Assembly (NCBI RefSeq): GCF_003086295.3
Contig: NC_092051.1
Location: forward strand, 9,540,810 to 9,604,809
DNA: 64,000 nucleotides
Direction of reading: 5' to 3'
Source: Arachis hypogaea
Lineage: Eukaryota; Streptophyta; Magnoliopsida; Fabales; Fabaceae
Each line of letters opens with the position of its first letter. Position 1 is the first letter of the stretch. The position numbers and the translations under genes were made by a program. Shown piece after piece: positions 12,278 to 25,000 of this stretch. A model generated the notes under the pieces. It was not told the DNA's origin, did not search any database, and saw only the letters and a program-made list of their open reading frames with translations.

Positions 12278-12610
12278 TGATGGATGTATTGACATTATGC
12301 TTAGAGCTAAGCCAGCTAAGCAAGTACAAGCTGGTGTACAAGTTGTTACTAGTTAGTTACAGTTAGTTAGCTGTTAAGCTGGAACTCTCTAGAAGCTAGT
12401 TAGTTAGAGCCAACTCAGCTCACACTCTTTTCTTTCCTTTATAAGCTGTAGAACTCTGTTACTGTAGTTAATTTCACTTTCCCTTTCTTCTTTAATTCAA
12501 GAACAGAACCCCTCTTCTTCTCTCTTTGTTTTCTCACTCTCTACTCTCTCTATTCTCTCATGCTTCTGTAATTACTTTCAAGATTCACACCTAGGTTACT
12601 GATACCTTCA
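12278..12610 (+). repeat. Right LTR of the copia element
   Basis: 333 bp, matching the left LTR except for about six substitutions, most of them C/T or G/A. A purine-rich run (12246-12277) precedes it. The last pol frame runs on into the LTR. Confidence 0.9.
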
Positions 12611-14845
12611 GACGCGTAAGGTGAATTATGTCAAAACTATTTGTTTGGACTTATTTATTTGAAAGACTTAGCTTGTATGTAGAGATTAATTATTTACACA
12701 ATTGTATAATTATAACCGTTCTTTTAAATGACTATTTATGTTACCAATATAAAAAATAATTATTTTTATTAATACAGTATTATATGATTAAATATACGTA
12801 TAAAATAATAGTGCGTCAAAATTAATTTATTTTATTTTTCTGTTTTTTATACTCTACCTAGTTGTGTTCAAATTCTTTGTTTAGAAAGTACCTAGTGTAT
12901 ACCCAAAAAATAATGTGAGACAGCACGGAATTTATAGAAAGTGATTGATTTATAAGTTGCTTAAAATGATTAAAGAGAGACGAAGTTACGTTAAATTTTA
13001 GAAAGAGATTTAAAACTAATTTCGTAAAAATGTTTAAAATAATAAATTTAGAGGAACTAAACTAAAATTTATAAAAAAAAATTGAATGTTGGAGGGCCAT
13101 TATCTCTCTTTTATGATCACCTACATATAATTTGTAAACTTAACTTATAAACTTAACATATGTTTATAAGACATAAGATAAATAAACCTTAATAATTAAG
13201 GTGCAAAGTGTTTGAAATATAAAATAATTGAAGAAATTATTCAGAAATCAAATTATTATTAGACCAAATTTTGATTCATAAATTGTATCGAATTGTAAAA
13301 TTTACAAACAACAAAAATTACAATATATATACTATACCCTAAAAGATAGCATTGTAGATCAGACCCATAATTTTTTAATAAGATAAAGTATATTTTTTTT
13401 ATCACTAACGTTTGTAATTTTTTAAAAAAATATCTTTAATATTTAATTACATTTAATTTTATCTCTAATATTTTTTATTTGTGTTAAAATTATCTTAAAG
13501 ATTAACTCTATATCAAATATTAGGGATAAAATTAAACTTTTAGAAATAATTTTAACACAAATTAAAAATATAAAAGACAAAATTAAATAAATAAAAAATA
13601 TTAACAATAAAATTGAATAAAATTAAACTTTAAGAATATTTTAAAAAAATCATAAGTATTAGAGATAAAAAAAATATATTTTATTTTTTTAATGCAAAAC
13701 AACCAAACAATGCAAACTATTAGAGAAGTGAGGAGTGCATGGAGAGGTTTCAATAGGTGGAACCCTCCAGTTACCACCTTTTTTTCTTTTTTAATTTGCC
13801 TATAAACAAGAAAGTTGTGCATTTTCATAGTTCATCACACTCCACCCACTGAAATTGTTAATCACGTACTCCCTCAAGTTTCAAATGATATATACGTGAA
13901 TTTGCCAGTATTTAGGTACGTACTAGATTATTACTTTCTCCATTTATATTTATATATTAACAGTATTAAAAAAATTTATCAGACATTACGTATATAATAG
14001 TAGAAAATTAAATTATATGAATAATTCAAGTTAACCTTATAAAAAATAAAATCCACTGAATTTGTCATTTTATTTTAAATTACATAATTATTAGATGCAT
14101 TTAAAAAATTGATAGTAATTAAATATTATAAATAAAATAAATTTTTAAAATACAAATAATATAAAAGATTAAAAAAAACACACACATATATATATTAATA
14201 AATAAAATATTACTAGTAAATTTATATAGTGCTTAAAAAGATTACCATTTTAATTTAATATTAAAAAGTTTATGACAACAAAGTTAATATTAACATGTCA
14301 CATAAAGAAAATGATTAATTATATTTAGAGTATATATTTAAATTAGTTATTAAAAAATTTTGCATTCAATATTTTCGTTCCTAAAAAAATATTATTAGAT
14401 TGAGTTTTTTAAATTTTATAAAAGTAAGATACGTAGATTATTTCATTACATTTTTAATATCTTTGTAAAAATAATAAATTTGACTGAAATAAAAATTTAT
14501 ATATTTTATTTTTATAAAATTTAAAGACTTTAATATAATAAAATTTGTTAGAGATGAAAATATTCGACACAAATTTTTTTAAAGACCTATTTAAATATAT
14601 ATTTTTATTTTTAATATTAAATTAAATGATTTATTTAACTTGTATTTTAAGAATATAGGTTAAGATGATAAATTAAAAAAAATAAAAATACAAAAAATTT
14701 AAATTTTTCATATATTTATTTTTTATTTATTAAATAAAATATTTAAAATATTCTATTAATATTTAATAATAGTTTTATTATGTGTCCTAATAATACATAT
14801 TAACTAAATTTTAAATTAAAAATGTTATTTTTTTTTAAATAAAAA
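12611..14845. other. AT-rich intergenic region with one inverted-repeat element
   Basis: No gene seen. It contains the MITE-like inverted repeat listed at 13371-13691. Short open frames here have no recognisable domain. Confidence 0.5.
13371..13691. mobile_element. MITE-like element with long AT-rich terminal inverted repeats
   Basis: The left arm (AAGTATATTTTTTTTATCAC, then TAATTTTTTAAAAAAATAT) is mirrored by the right arm (ATATTTTAAAAAAATCATAA, then AGAGATAAAAAAAATATATT). The arms are roughly 55 bp. The interior is also partly self-complementary (AAATTAAACTTTTAG type segments). No transposase. The superfamily is uncertain. Confidence 0.6.
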
Positions 14846-15180
14846 AGAATGTACCTGATGACAGACAATTAAGGACTGGTTGCCTTGGCAGGTGGCAAAC
14901 TAGGGACTTGTGAAATAACAATAATATTCACAAGTGTTGGATCTGGTTCTAATCGATGCACACGCACCCCCTAATCACTTCTTAATATGTGTGCTCGAAA
15001 AGCATAATCACAATTTTATTTTTACTCGTAAATTATTTTATTGGATAGATTATATTATTTTGACCTCCACGCTGCAAGCGTGGGGTTTGGATTCTTTTAT
15101 TATTCTGTGTGAAAATGTTTTAAAACAATCTGCCTTATTTGTTGTTTAAAAGTATATTTTTATAATAATTTATGGTTTGT
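14846..15180 (+). repeat. P450 upstream module, copy 1 of 4
   Basis: Shared landmarks are TACCTGATGAC, GGCAAACTAGGGACTTGTGA, CACTTCTTAATATGTGTGCT, and CAAGCGTGGGGTTTGGATTC. The same order occurs at 17300-17700, 28920-29270 and (without the first part) 30785-31020. It always lies upstream of a CYP88D-type gene or fragment, which shows duplication by whole segments. Confidence 0.75.
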
Positions 15181-15539
15181 AATTAAATACACCTTTTACT
15201 TATTTTTATATATGAAATTATATATGGTATTCATATATAAATATATAGTCCTAAAAAAGCATTACTTCAAAAGTTAGATTGTGATGAGTTAATAAACATT
15301 CACTTTTAAAAAGATTATTACGTACTTTTTCCGTTTTTAAATATAATACTTTTAAATTTTTTATTTAGATTAAATAACTTATTGAAATATATTCAAATTA
15401 TAAAATGTTAAAATTAAGTTACGAAATTATCCTTGATAGCAATAATTATTTTTTTTTTCGTTCTAATTTATTCTCTTTCATATATTATTTTAGAAGTATG
15501 ACTGAAATAAGCAAAATAAATAAACAAATAAATAAATCA

Positions 15540-15710
15540 ATTAGATGGTATTATGATTTCAAGTTAGGAGACAAGCATCATCTTCTTCCTCCTCGTGACA
15601 TGGGTTGGCCTCTTCTCGGCAATACTTGGCACTATCTTGAGAATCCTCTTTCATTCATCCCCAATTTTCTTTCCACCTCTCTATTCCATTATTTCCTTAT
15701 TCCCTTCCAA
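15540..15710 (+). pseudogene. CYP88D-type P450 exon 1 fragment (copy A)
   Basis: Encodes WYYDFKLGDKHHLLPP, then MGWPLLGNTWHYLENP, matching the N-terminal hinge and proline-rich region of the intact copies. The membrane-anchor sequence before it is replaced by an Asn/Lys-rich stretch, the Gly after the Pro-Pro pair is Arg, and no exon 2-8 sequence follows before the next duplicated unit begins at about 16.4 kb. This is a truncated pseudogene. Confidence 0.8.
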
Positions 15711-15759
15711 TATAATTATTATTCGGTGAAAATTCAGGTAATAAAAAAAATAAAAAGAT

Positions 15760-16236
15760 AAATAAGACAAGAATTGAAATTGAATAAAAGAGATAAATAA
15801 TAGATTAAAATTGAATACAAAGAGAATCACTTTATTTTTTACTCAATTTCAAGGGACTCTTCAACCTAACTTGTTAACGCCATAGTTTGGGAATTGAATC
15901 GAAAGGACTTCTCAACCTTCTATTCAATTTTCTGATGCAACAAGAAAGAGACTCCTCAACCTTAATTGTTCATACCATGATTTTATCATGAAACCAAAAA
16001 AAAAGTTTCAAATTTTTAAATCATTCTATATTACGATTACTCTAGTTTATGAGGTATTTATAACCTCTTATTAGATTAAAATATAGAAAACCCTAAACCT
16101 ACAAACATAAGGCCCAATCTAATAATTAAATAAATAAAATAAAAATACATCAAATTAAAATATTCTAAAAATGTAAATTAATATTTTTTAAATAATACTT
16201 GAACTCTTCTTATCACGAATATTTGAAGCACGTATC
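15760..16236. other. Unassigned sequence with a repeated phrase
   Basis: A phrase of the type GACTCYTCAACCTTA/AACTT appears three times (near 15857, 15908 and 15950). The rest is AT-rich with no gene visible. Origin unknown. Confidence 0.45.
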
Positions 16237-16363
16237 ATCAGGTGCAGTCAACTTTACGTGAAGCTGATATTTGATAGTCGTTAAATGATTTAACTGATTT
16301 GATTAAATTTTTATCTAACAAATCTCAATTATCAACTTTACGTGAAGTTGACTACATCTGAGT
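16237..16363. mobile_element. Short MITE with GTCAACTTTACGTGAAG ends
   Basis: The left end CAGGTGCAGTCAACTTTACG is complementary to the right end TTGACTACATCTGA preceded by CAACTTTACGTGAAG, giving a hairpin-like element of about 127 bp without coding capacity. A related degenerate element lies in intron 2 of P450 copy C (39075-39180). Confidence 0.7.
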
Positions 16364-16389
16364 TTCTACCTTATTATTCATTATTTTTA

Positions 16390-16750
16390 AATTAATCGTC
16401 ACTGCAAGATGTTATATAAAAATTCATGTTATATTATAATTTATATGCAATTTAATTAAGTTAAATTTAATATTAGTTATGTATGACAAATCTTAATTAG
16501 ATAGTAAGATTTAAATTAAATAATTTTATTTTATAGATATTTAATTTAATTTTAATTTTATATTTTTGAATTAATTATATTTTTAATTATGTATGATTAT
16601 TAATAAAAATATATATTTTACTAAAAATTTATGTTTATTTTTTTATTTGTTATTTTTAGAATTTAAAATTTGATTATTTTTAAATATTAAAAAATATAAT
16701 TTTTTTATTTTAATTTTAATTTTAAATTTTTAATTATTTTATATTGTTTA
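16390..16750. repeat. AT-rich block shared by duplicated units 2 and 3
   Basis: Aligns by eye with 27950-28330 (shared phrases TTATATTATAATTTATATRC, ATTAGTTATGTATGACAAA, TAATTATATTTTTAATTATG). It lies just before the F-box relic in both units and is absent at the intact F-box gene, so units 2 and 3 share a more recent ancestor with each other than with unit 1. Confidence 0.65.
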
Positions 16751-16769
16751 TTTGATGCACCGAATGACT

Positions 16770-17300
16770 TATGAGAACTATTCTTGGCGGATTATAGGGA
16801 ACATCATCAATGCAATAACGCAATGTGCCTCAGTTCTCTGATTGTTTACATTATCTAAGACCTGGATACCATAGTTAGATTCAATGGATCGAAAGCTAGT
16901 ACTGAAGTTTCTTATGGCCATGGTAGGTTTTTAATTTAATTGTGATTATATATTTATCAAAAATTAATATATATATTTGTGTATAACTAATATATAATTT
17001 AATTTATCTTTAATAAATATTTTAAATTTTAATATATATTTTATACTAATAATTAATTTGATGATTAATTTTTTATATATGCTATACGTAACATACACAA
17101 TTTTTTTATTCATAAAATAAATAATTATATCTTTTATTAATTTAACTCATATATAAATTTAGGGAAAATATTAAATTTTTAATATTATCAATGTTTTAAA
17201 ATTTTATAATTTGAAATAGTAGTTTGTTTTAAAAAAGTTATTAATAAAATAATTAATTTTTTTAATATTAAATGAAAACTTTAAATTCTTTTATAAAAGA
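16770..17300 (+). pseudogene. F-box gene relic: exon 3 and part of intron 3 (unit 2)
   Basis: GGATTATAGGGAACA and later CAATGCAATA, CTAAGACCTGG and GCTAGTACTGAAGTT correspond to exon 3 of the intact gene (3545-3720), with an internal deletion of several tens of bp. The splice donor GGTAGGTTT is kept near 16922. Intron 3 sequence continues (TTATATCTTTTATTAATT), then the relic breaks into the P450 upstream module. No other F-box exon is found in this unit. Confidence 0.8.
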
Positions 17301-17700
17301 AAAGAAAATAATAATCTACCTGATGACAAGGAGTAGTTGGCTTGGCTGGTGGCAAAGTAGGGACTTGTGAAGGAATTACAATGATTCGGTCCTGACTCCT
17401 GATCGAAGCAGATTTAAGGAATAGTTCTTTTTTGAAAACTTTCATTTAAGAAAATAGTCAAACGACATTTTCATATTGCAAAAGGAATATTAAATTTGAA
17501 ACTAAACAAAAAAAAAAATAGATAAGTTCTATGATTTGCACAAAGTACATTATTATATCCTCCATGCAGTAAGCGTGGGATTTGGATTCTTTAATTTTGT
17601 TATTCTCGTTTGGAAACATTTTCAAAAAATCTGTATTATTTATTTGAAAATATATTTTTATACTAATTTATGGTTTGTAATTAAAATATAATGGTAGGTA
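17300..17700 (+). repeat. P450 upstream module, copy 2 of 4
   Basis: Same landmarks as copy 1 (CTACCTGATGACAAGGAG, TGGCAAAGTAGGGACTTGTG, GCGTGGGATTTGGATTCTTT). The P450 copy B start lies about 1.35 kb downstream. Confidence 0.7.
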
Positions 17701-17984
17701 ATATTTTGTTTCAAAAAATGTTTATTTTTTTCTATTAATTTTTTTTATTATTTAGATGAATGATTATTTTATTAAAAAATTATAAAAGATATATAAACAT
17801 ATACATAATAATTAATTAATGGTGAATTTTAATGTTCATTGTAGAATATCTTCGTTAAAAAAGTATGCATAATATACAATTTTAGTTCATTGTATTAGTG
17901 GTGATTATTTTAATGTTCATTGTAGAATATATACATAATATATACTGATTTCCGTTTTTATTTTTAATATTTTTTTAAGATAAA

Positions 17985-18530
17985 ATATAATTTTAGTTCT
18001 TAATGTTTGGACTAAATTTTAATTTGATCTCTAAGGTTTTAAACTTTCGTTCTATTTTAGTCTAAAATAATTTTAAACGAATTTAATATTGTCCCATTAT
18101 TAAATTTGATATGAATAATTAACATATTAAAAATATAATAACGTTCGATTTCAGTACTTAAATAAAATCGATCCTCCCCAACGATTACCAATATAAATAA
18201 TTTTTCTAAAATTTTGGAGCACGATGATTAATTGCTAAGATTTGAGATTTTATACGAAAAAAGAGAATGAAAAAAACAAGTGTTACAAAATAATTTTGGT
18301 TAGATTTTTTTAACATGCGAAAATAAAAAAAATGACTTAACTAAAAATATTATTAACGTTCACAATATTCACTTCATTAATTATTTATATCAAATTTTAA
18401 GTGAGATAACACCAAACTCGTTTAAAATCTTTTGGATTAAATTAAAATAAAATATTTAAAATATATTAAAATTTAGTTTAAATATTAAAGACTAAAATAA
18501 TACTTTATTTTATTTTTTATATTTTAAAAA
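17985..18530. mobile_element. Inverted-repeat (MITE-like) element upstream of P450 copy B
   Basis: The left arm (ATTTTAGTTCTTAATGTTTG, then ACTAAATTTTAATTTGATC and GTTTTAAAC) is mirrored by the right arm (GTTTAAAATCTTTTGGATTA, then ATTAAAGACTAAAATAATAC). Shortened versions occur at the same relative place in unit 3 (about 29490-29790 and 31245-31560). No transposase. Confidence 0.6.
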
Positions 18531-18979
18531 CTTATAAATAAATAAAAACAGTAAAAAAAAATCTCTTTTCAAAATAATAAGCACAAAAAAAAATCCAATT
18601 AGATCTATCCATAATCCTTCAACCAAGTGCCAACAGATGTATAATAACACATAAACCTACTCCCATATGTGTCCAAAAGTCAACATTAAAAAGTGTGAAA
18701 GTGGTCAAATTAAAGGTGAGTGTGTAATTAAAAAATTTAATTTTAATACACTATGAATATAAAATAATTATATATATATATAATTATATGATATTCTATT
18801 AGTATAAATAATTATTTTTTATATTAATTATGTGAATAATTATTTAAAAAAACAAATATAATTATCCATTTATATAAAATGCTTTATACTGTTTTTTCAT
18901 TAAAATTAAACTCTACGATTATAATGATAATACTAAGAGAGTAACAAAGTTCTAATAAAACAGTCATACAGAAAAAAAG

Positions 18980-19000
18980 TCCGAATATAAATATAGCCCC
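18980..19000 (+). promoter_or_regulatory. Probable TATA box of P450 copy B
   Basis: GAATATAAATATAGCCCC, about 50 bp before the ATG. The equivalent place in copy C reads CATATATATAGCCCC (37132-37150). The 5' leader ACTCAACTCAAGAAACTGG is shared. Confidence 0.55.
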
Positions 19001-19036
19001 TAAGCACACAACTCAACTCAACTCAAGAAACTGGGA

Positions 19037-22000
19037 ATGAAAATGGAGATAATAAGTTGGGTTTGGACGATTGGTGCCACATTGTTGGCATGCTACTTTG
19101 TGTTAAACACATTGGGGAGAAGGATCAATGAATGGTATTATGATTTCAAGTTAGGAGACAAGCACCGTCTTCTTCCTCCTGGTGACATGGGTTGGCCTCT
19201 TATCGGCAAAACATTGCACTATTTCAAGCATCCTCATTTATTTGTCCACAATCTTGTTTCCAAGTTTGTATCATTTCCTTATAGTATTCCCTTTTTTTTT
19301 TTTTACCGTTATCGTTTTTTATTTCGAATAAATATAGTATTTTACTCATTTATAATTATTTATGTGTATCTTTTTATTAACTTAAACTTTTTTTAAAAAA
19401 TAGTTTTATGATCCATAGATTGAAGGAGTTTTGCTTAGACAATGGAGATCATGGCCTCCAAAACTTTTGTAAAAAAATTAGTAATTTTACTTAAAAAAAG
19501 AAATTAGTTCATTTAGTTAAATTGAAATGCTTTCAATTTATTTATCTGTGTTCAACATCCACTTTCATTATTCTCTCAAATCTGTCCTATATGACAGTAA
19601 CAAATTGAGCATATTTAGTTTCTCATTTATTTTCATGTATTATTTTATTTTAAAATTAATATTACAAGTTAAATATCATTGTAGTATCAATATTGTTTAT
19701 TTTAATAAATTTTGGTATTTTATTTTATTAAAAACTTAAAATTTTATTTTATTGCATTATATTATTTGATTGTAATAAAAAAAATAATAAATATAATTAG
19801 TCTTGAGACTTTAAGTTTGAGAGATAGATATTATTAAAGGTGAATTTGATCTTTTAAAATGTTAAAAAAGAATTATAAGTTGGAATTAATTTTATATAAT
19901 TTAAATAGAAAACCAATCTTTTGAAAAGAAAACTAGGCCCTTAAAATGGGCTAAACCCATTGGGCCAGTCCGTTTATCCGTTTAAATGGGCGGACTTTGC
20001 CTCTAAAATTAAGCTCGTTTAAATTTTGGGTTAAACGGGCTGAACCCGATTAACTCGAAAAAATGACGGGTTAAACGGGCTAGCTCGCGGGCTAAATGGG
20101 TGGTCCGTTTAATTTTTTTTTACATTTTTTTAAAAAAAGTAGCACTTTTAGCTAATATTTCTCTCGATCTGACCCGAAAATTCAACCCATCAACTAAAAA
20201 AATATTATTTTTAATAGTTTTTGACCTAAAAGTGGTATTTTTTATCAAAATATTTTTCAAAAAATAAAATAAAATGATAAACAGGCTGACCATAAACGGT
20301 CCCGGTTAAAAAATTCTAGCCCGCGAATAAAGCGGGCTTAAACGGGCCAACCCATTTAACCTACGAGCTTAACGGGCCGGGCCTAAATGGACTGGGTTAG
20401 CCCGTTTGACAGCCCTAAAGAAAACTCAGTTTTTAGATAAAAAAAAATTGGTCTTTGAACAAAAATGGATTTTTATGTGCAAAAACTAATTTTTTGTCAC
20501 GCAAAAACTGGTAATTTTTTAAAAATTAATTTTTTATTTAAATAAAATCAATTTGGTTTATTAACCTAAACGAAATTTTTTAATTAACCAAAATCAGATT
20601 TATTTTTTTTGTTAACCTAAACATATGTAATTCAACATATTAATAACAAAATTAAAAATAAAATAATTATATTTATAAATTTTATTTTAATATAAATACT
20701 ATTATATAATTTTTTTATTAAAATTTCTGGCATCTCATAACAAAAATTTTTAAGCTCCGTCACTATTTATTATTTCCTCATGTCAACTTCTGTTTTTGAA
20801 AAAAATAATATAATAATATATAAAATACAGAAAAAATAGTACAGAGTAACATTATAAAAAATGGAGTGGATTTATCATTTCTCAAATTATTAATCAATTT
20901 TTTTCCAATAAAAAATCAAGAAAACAATGTTACTATACTTTTGGGAGAATTTGACTTTATCATTTTTGGATATGAGCACTACTTTTGTGACAATTTTGAC
21001 AGATATGGAGAAATTGGAATGTACAAGACACACTTGTTCATGAAGCCAACTATTATGGTGTGCAGTCTAGAGGCCTCAAGGAGAGTATTAACTGATGATA
21101 AAAACTTTAGGTCTAGTTATCCTGAAACCGCCATAACAGTGGTTAAAACGATCTTATCTGAAGTGTCAAGCGAGGATCACAAGCGTTTTCGACGCCTAGT
21201 CACTTCCCCCATTCTGGGTTACAATGCTTTGGCCATGTTTCTTGAACGCATAGAGGACATTGTTGTCAATTCACTCCAACGAATGGCCAATGATAGCATA
21301 CAACATCCTATTGAGGTCATCACAGAGACCAAGTCTCTCGCCATGAGAGTCATCCTTCACATCTTCATGGGATCTAAGGATCAAAACATAATCAAGCAAG
21401 TTGAACATTTGTTTAGTGATATTGATGATGCCTTGTTCTCTTGGCCAATTAACTTACCTGGTTTTTCTTATTACAAAGCTCTCAAGGTTAGTACTTAGCA
21501 CTTAATTCATGTATAGAAAAAGCATATTAAAAGACTAATATTTTCTCAATGATATATATTGGAATGAAAAATCTTTTAAGAGGATATATTATTAGAAATC
21601 TTTTTTAGCAAACAGTAAAATTGAATGAAAAGTTACAAAATTTATACAAATACATTTTTTTAATATTTTTTTATTAAAAGGTTAATCTTTATTTTCTACC
21701 AAAATTTCACCTTTTACTGTAGTATCTTTTTTGGAAACTACTCTAATAAAGACGTCTAAAACGTTTTTTTAAAATATTTTTTAATAATTAAAATTTAACA
21801 CATATAATCGATTAAATTGTGTTATTTTTGTCAAAATTAGGCCAAACAAATTAATTTGATTGAAAATTGGTGAATCAAATTTTGAATAAATTTAAATTAA
21901 TATTATTTTTTTTAAATGACTATAATACCCTTATTATAGAAAAAAAAACATCTTTAAATGACTATATGTGTTAAATTTTAATTTTTAAAAAACATCTTTA

Positions 22001-25000
22001 AAAAAAAATTTAACATCTTTATCTAAGTGACTTCTATTTTTTTTTTTTTTAATTAAGTTGACTAAAACATATGGCATAATAAATTGGTCAATAATTTCTA
22101 AACCTTTGCAAACCACCTTACTGCTGCTGGCTAATTTCACGCTTAATAATATTTGCTTATTGGTTATTGATTGATTTGTTACTTGGCATATTAACTAGAA
22201 CCGCAAGAAGATGGAAAAAATAGTTGGATCCTTTGTGGAAGATAGAAAGATGATGTTAAAAAATGGTGAAGTATTATCAATGAAGAAAGATCTTGTGGAT
22301 GTTCTTTTGGAACTGAAAGATGTGAATGATCGAAAATTAAAGGATGAGGACATTGTTGACTTGTTGATATTATTCTTAATAGCTGGTCAGCAAACTACAG
22401 CTACCACTATAATGTGGGCAATGATTTATCTTACTAACAATCCACTTGTCCTCAAGAAAGCTAAGGTAATTTGGAATTTTATATTATTCATTTGGCTATT
22501 TTTATAGAAAAATATTTAATAAAATAATAAAAATTTGTAGTATTATAAATATTTTTCTTATAAACTATAATTTAATTTATCTTGTTAGTTATATGACTAT
22601 TTAAAAAATTAATTTAATTTGTTCCTATGTAGGCTAAGTATTACACATTTAGGTATAATTCTATTTACCCTCCTATTTAATGTGTCATGCTTGAAATTTA
22701 ATTATAACTTATCATGGTCAACACAGAAGTTTTTGAAAAGAGAAATAATTAACAATTTTAATTCATTCTCTTAGTAATTATCTTCTTAGTACTTAAATAC
22801 GTAAAATCTAAATATATATTTTATTTTTTGAAAATATCAAAAAATAAAAAAATAAATTTTTTTATTTAGAAATTTTAGATAATAAGGATGAGTTATGGCT
22901 CTAATTATTTTCCTTCTAAACAATAATCCAACGTTTGAATTTTTATTTTTTGAAAATATCAAAAAATAAAAAAAATAAAAACTTTTTTATTCAGAAATTA
23001 GATGATAATTAAGGATGACAATTAGCACTTGTTTCAAATGAAATTATGATTGAATTTTTTCTTTTATTAATGCAATTTTTATAACAACAATTTATCACAA
23101 TTATTATTTTGTAACCCACTATTGTTGTTCATTTAAATCCATGACTATTACTAAAAATAAAAGTGAAGGAGCTTTTTTTTAAATTTGTGAATCTCACTTA
23201 TTATTAAAAGTTCATAGTTTTTTTTTTTAATGTGGATAAAAAATTCCACCTTTGCTTAAAAAATAATGTTTTGCAAGAGTGTGACAATTAAAGTTTTATA
23301 TATTAAATTAAAACTTATTATATTTTTAAAATTCTTAATACATAATAAAATAATAATTTCAATAAATAATAATACCTAAACCGTATATATATATATATAT
23401 ATTAGAGTATAGTAATAAGCTATATAGTTTGATTCTGAAAAAATCACAACAAAATTAAAATAGATAATATAGATTTATTATAATTTAAATGTGTATAATC
23501 TAATAATAATTTAACATTAAAAATTCATATTATAAATGAAATTTTAAGAGTGTGTTTATAAAAGTTTTATGTATTAAATCAAGAGCTTTTTTTTTAATAC
23601 AAGATTAAGTAAACAATCTTAAAGATAAAGTATAATTAAAATTATGAATGATTTTTTCTCATAAACGTTTAACATAATTTTATATAATCGATGGAAATAA
23701 ATTTTTGAAATAATGCTTTATATTATTAAACATTCTTATTATAACTTTTAATGTGGATACAAATTTCTACCATTACTTAACAAATAATTTTTTTTCAAGA
23801 GTGTAATTATTCAAATTTTATATATTAAAATAAAAGCTGATTATATTTTTAAAATTATAAATAAATAAATAAATTTTAAAATAAAACCTAACCCCATTTT
23901 GTTTGGTGCTTCTTTTAACCCCCCCCCCCCCCTTCTTTTAATTTTATATACATCTTGTAGGAGGAGCAAGAAGAAATCATGAAGTCAAGGTCACCTTCGC
24001 AACAGTATTTAACTATTGAGGAAATTAAGAAAATGGTTTATCTAAGTAAGGTAATAATTGTATAATTTAGAAAATAGTACATAGTACATTTACAATATAT
24101 GCATATTGAGGAAGTCATAACAGGAGAATAGAGCATTTAGACAGCATAATTTACACTATTTTTTAGGAGAGGGAGCAATTGCCAACAATTAATATGATAA
24201 TTATTATTAAATATTATGTTTTGTAGGTAGTTAACGAAGTATTGCGTGTGACCGATTTTTCGTTTCTACTTTTTCGAGAGGCGACTGCTGATGTGAACAT
24301 TAATGGTACTTTTATGTTTTATTATTGATTTGTTTCTCTCATTCATATATGGCAATTCATATGTCTTACATTTTTTATATTAATAAATTTTTAATTTTCA
24401 ATTCATCGTTCATAAAAAATAAAATAACTTTTATTTTTAAAGCAATAACCATTCTGGCTTTAATTAAATATTGATTAACGAAATATATTTAGCCATTCTC
24501 ATAAGTTATTGTCAAAATTTATAGGCCATATTAAAAAAAAAGAGAAAAAAATATTATATAAATGTGTGTATGCATAAGTGTGCGCTCGTAAGTGATTTAT
24601 TTTGATTATTAATTAATCAATCTCGTTATGTTACCAACAGTATTTTTGTCAATTTCTGCTAACTCTTATTTATAACTGTATTTAATAGAATTATTTTTGT
24701 AGATGTGTCTAATAAAAATATCTTTTTTATGACTGTGTTTAATAAAAATATCTTTATAGATATATTTTCTGAATGTGTCTCTTTATATATATATTTAAAA
24801 TATAATAATTAATTATTGTTAACAATAAATTGATAGATAATATGTTGGTACGTTATATTTTTTTTTAATTAATACACTTTCAGGTTATATTATACCCAAA
24901 GGATGGAAAGCAGTAATTTTGCCGAAAACTTGTCATATGTCTTCTGAATATTTTACCAATCCGAAAAATTTTGATCCTTCCAGATGGGATGTAAGTACAT

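Larger units (their letters stand above)
7545..12610 (+). mobile_element. Ty1/copia LTR retrotransposon, coding region broken
   Basis: Complete structure: two 333-bp LTRs, a primer-binding site directly after the left LTR, gag, protease, integrase, reverse transcriptase and RNase H in copia order, and a purine-rich stretch before the right LTR. The LTRs differ at about six positions by eye (about 1.8%), so insertion was recent. The coding region has three nonsense codons and at least two frameshifts, so this copy cannot encode a working polyprotein. The flanks (agagg on the left, gacgc on the right) do not form a target-site duplication, which could reflect divergence, a rearranged flank or a misplaced end. 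Confidence 0.93.

Noticed and set aside
13815..15149. Small open frames of 60-71 codons upstream of the first P450 fragment
   Set aside because: AT-rich, no domain. The second lies inside a duplicated non-coding module whose frame is not conserved in the other copies.
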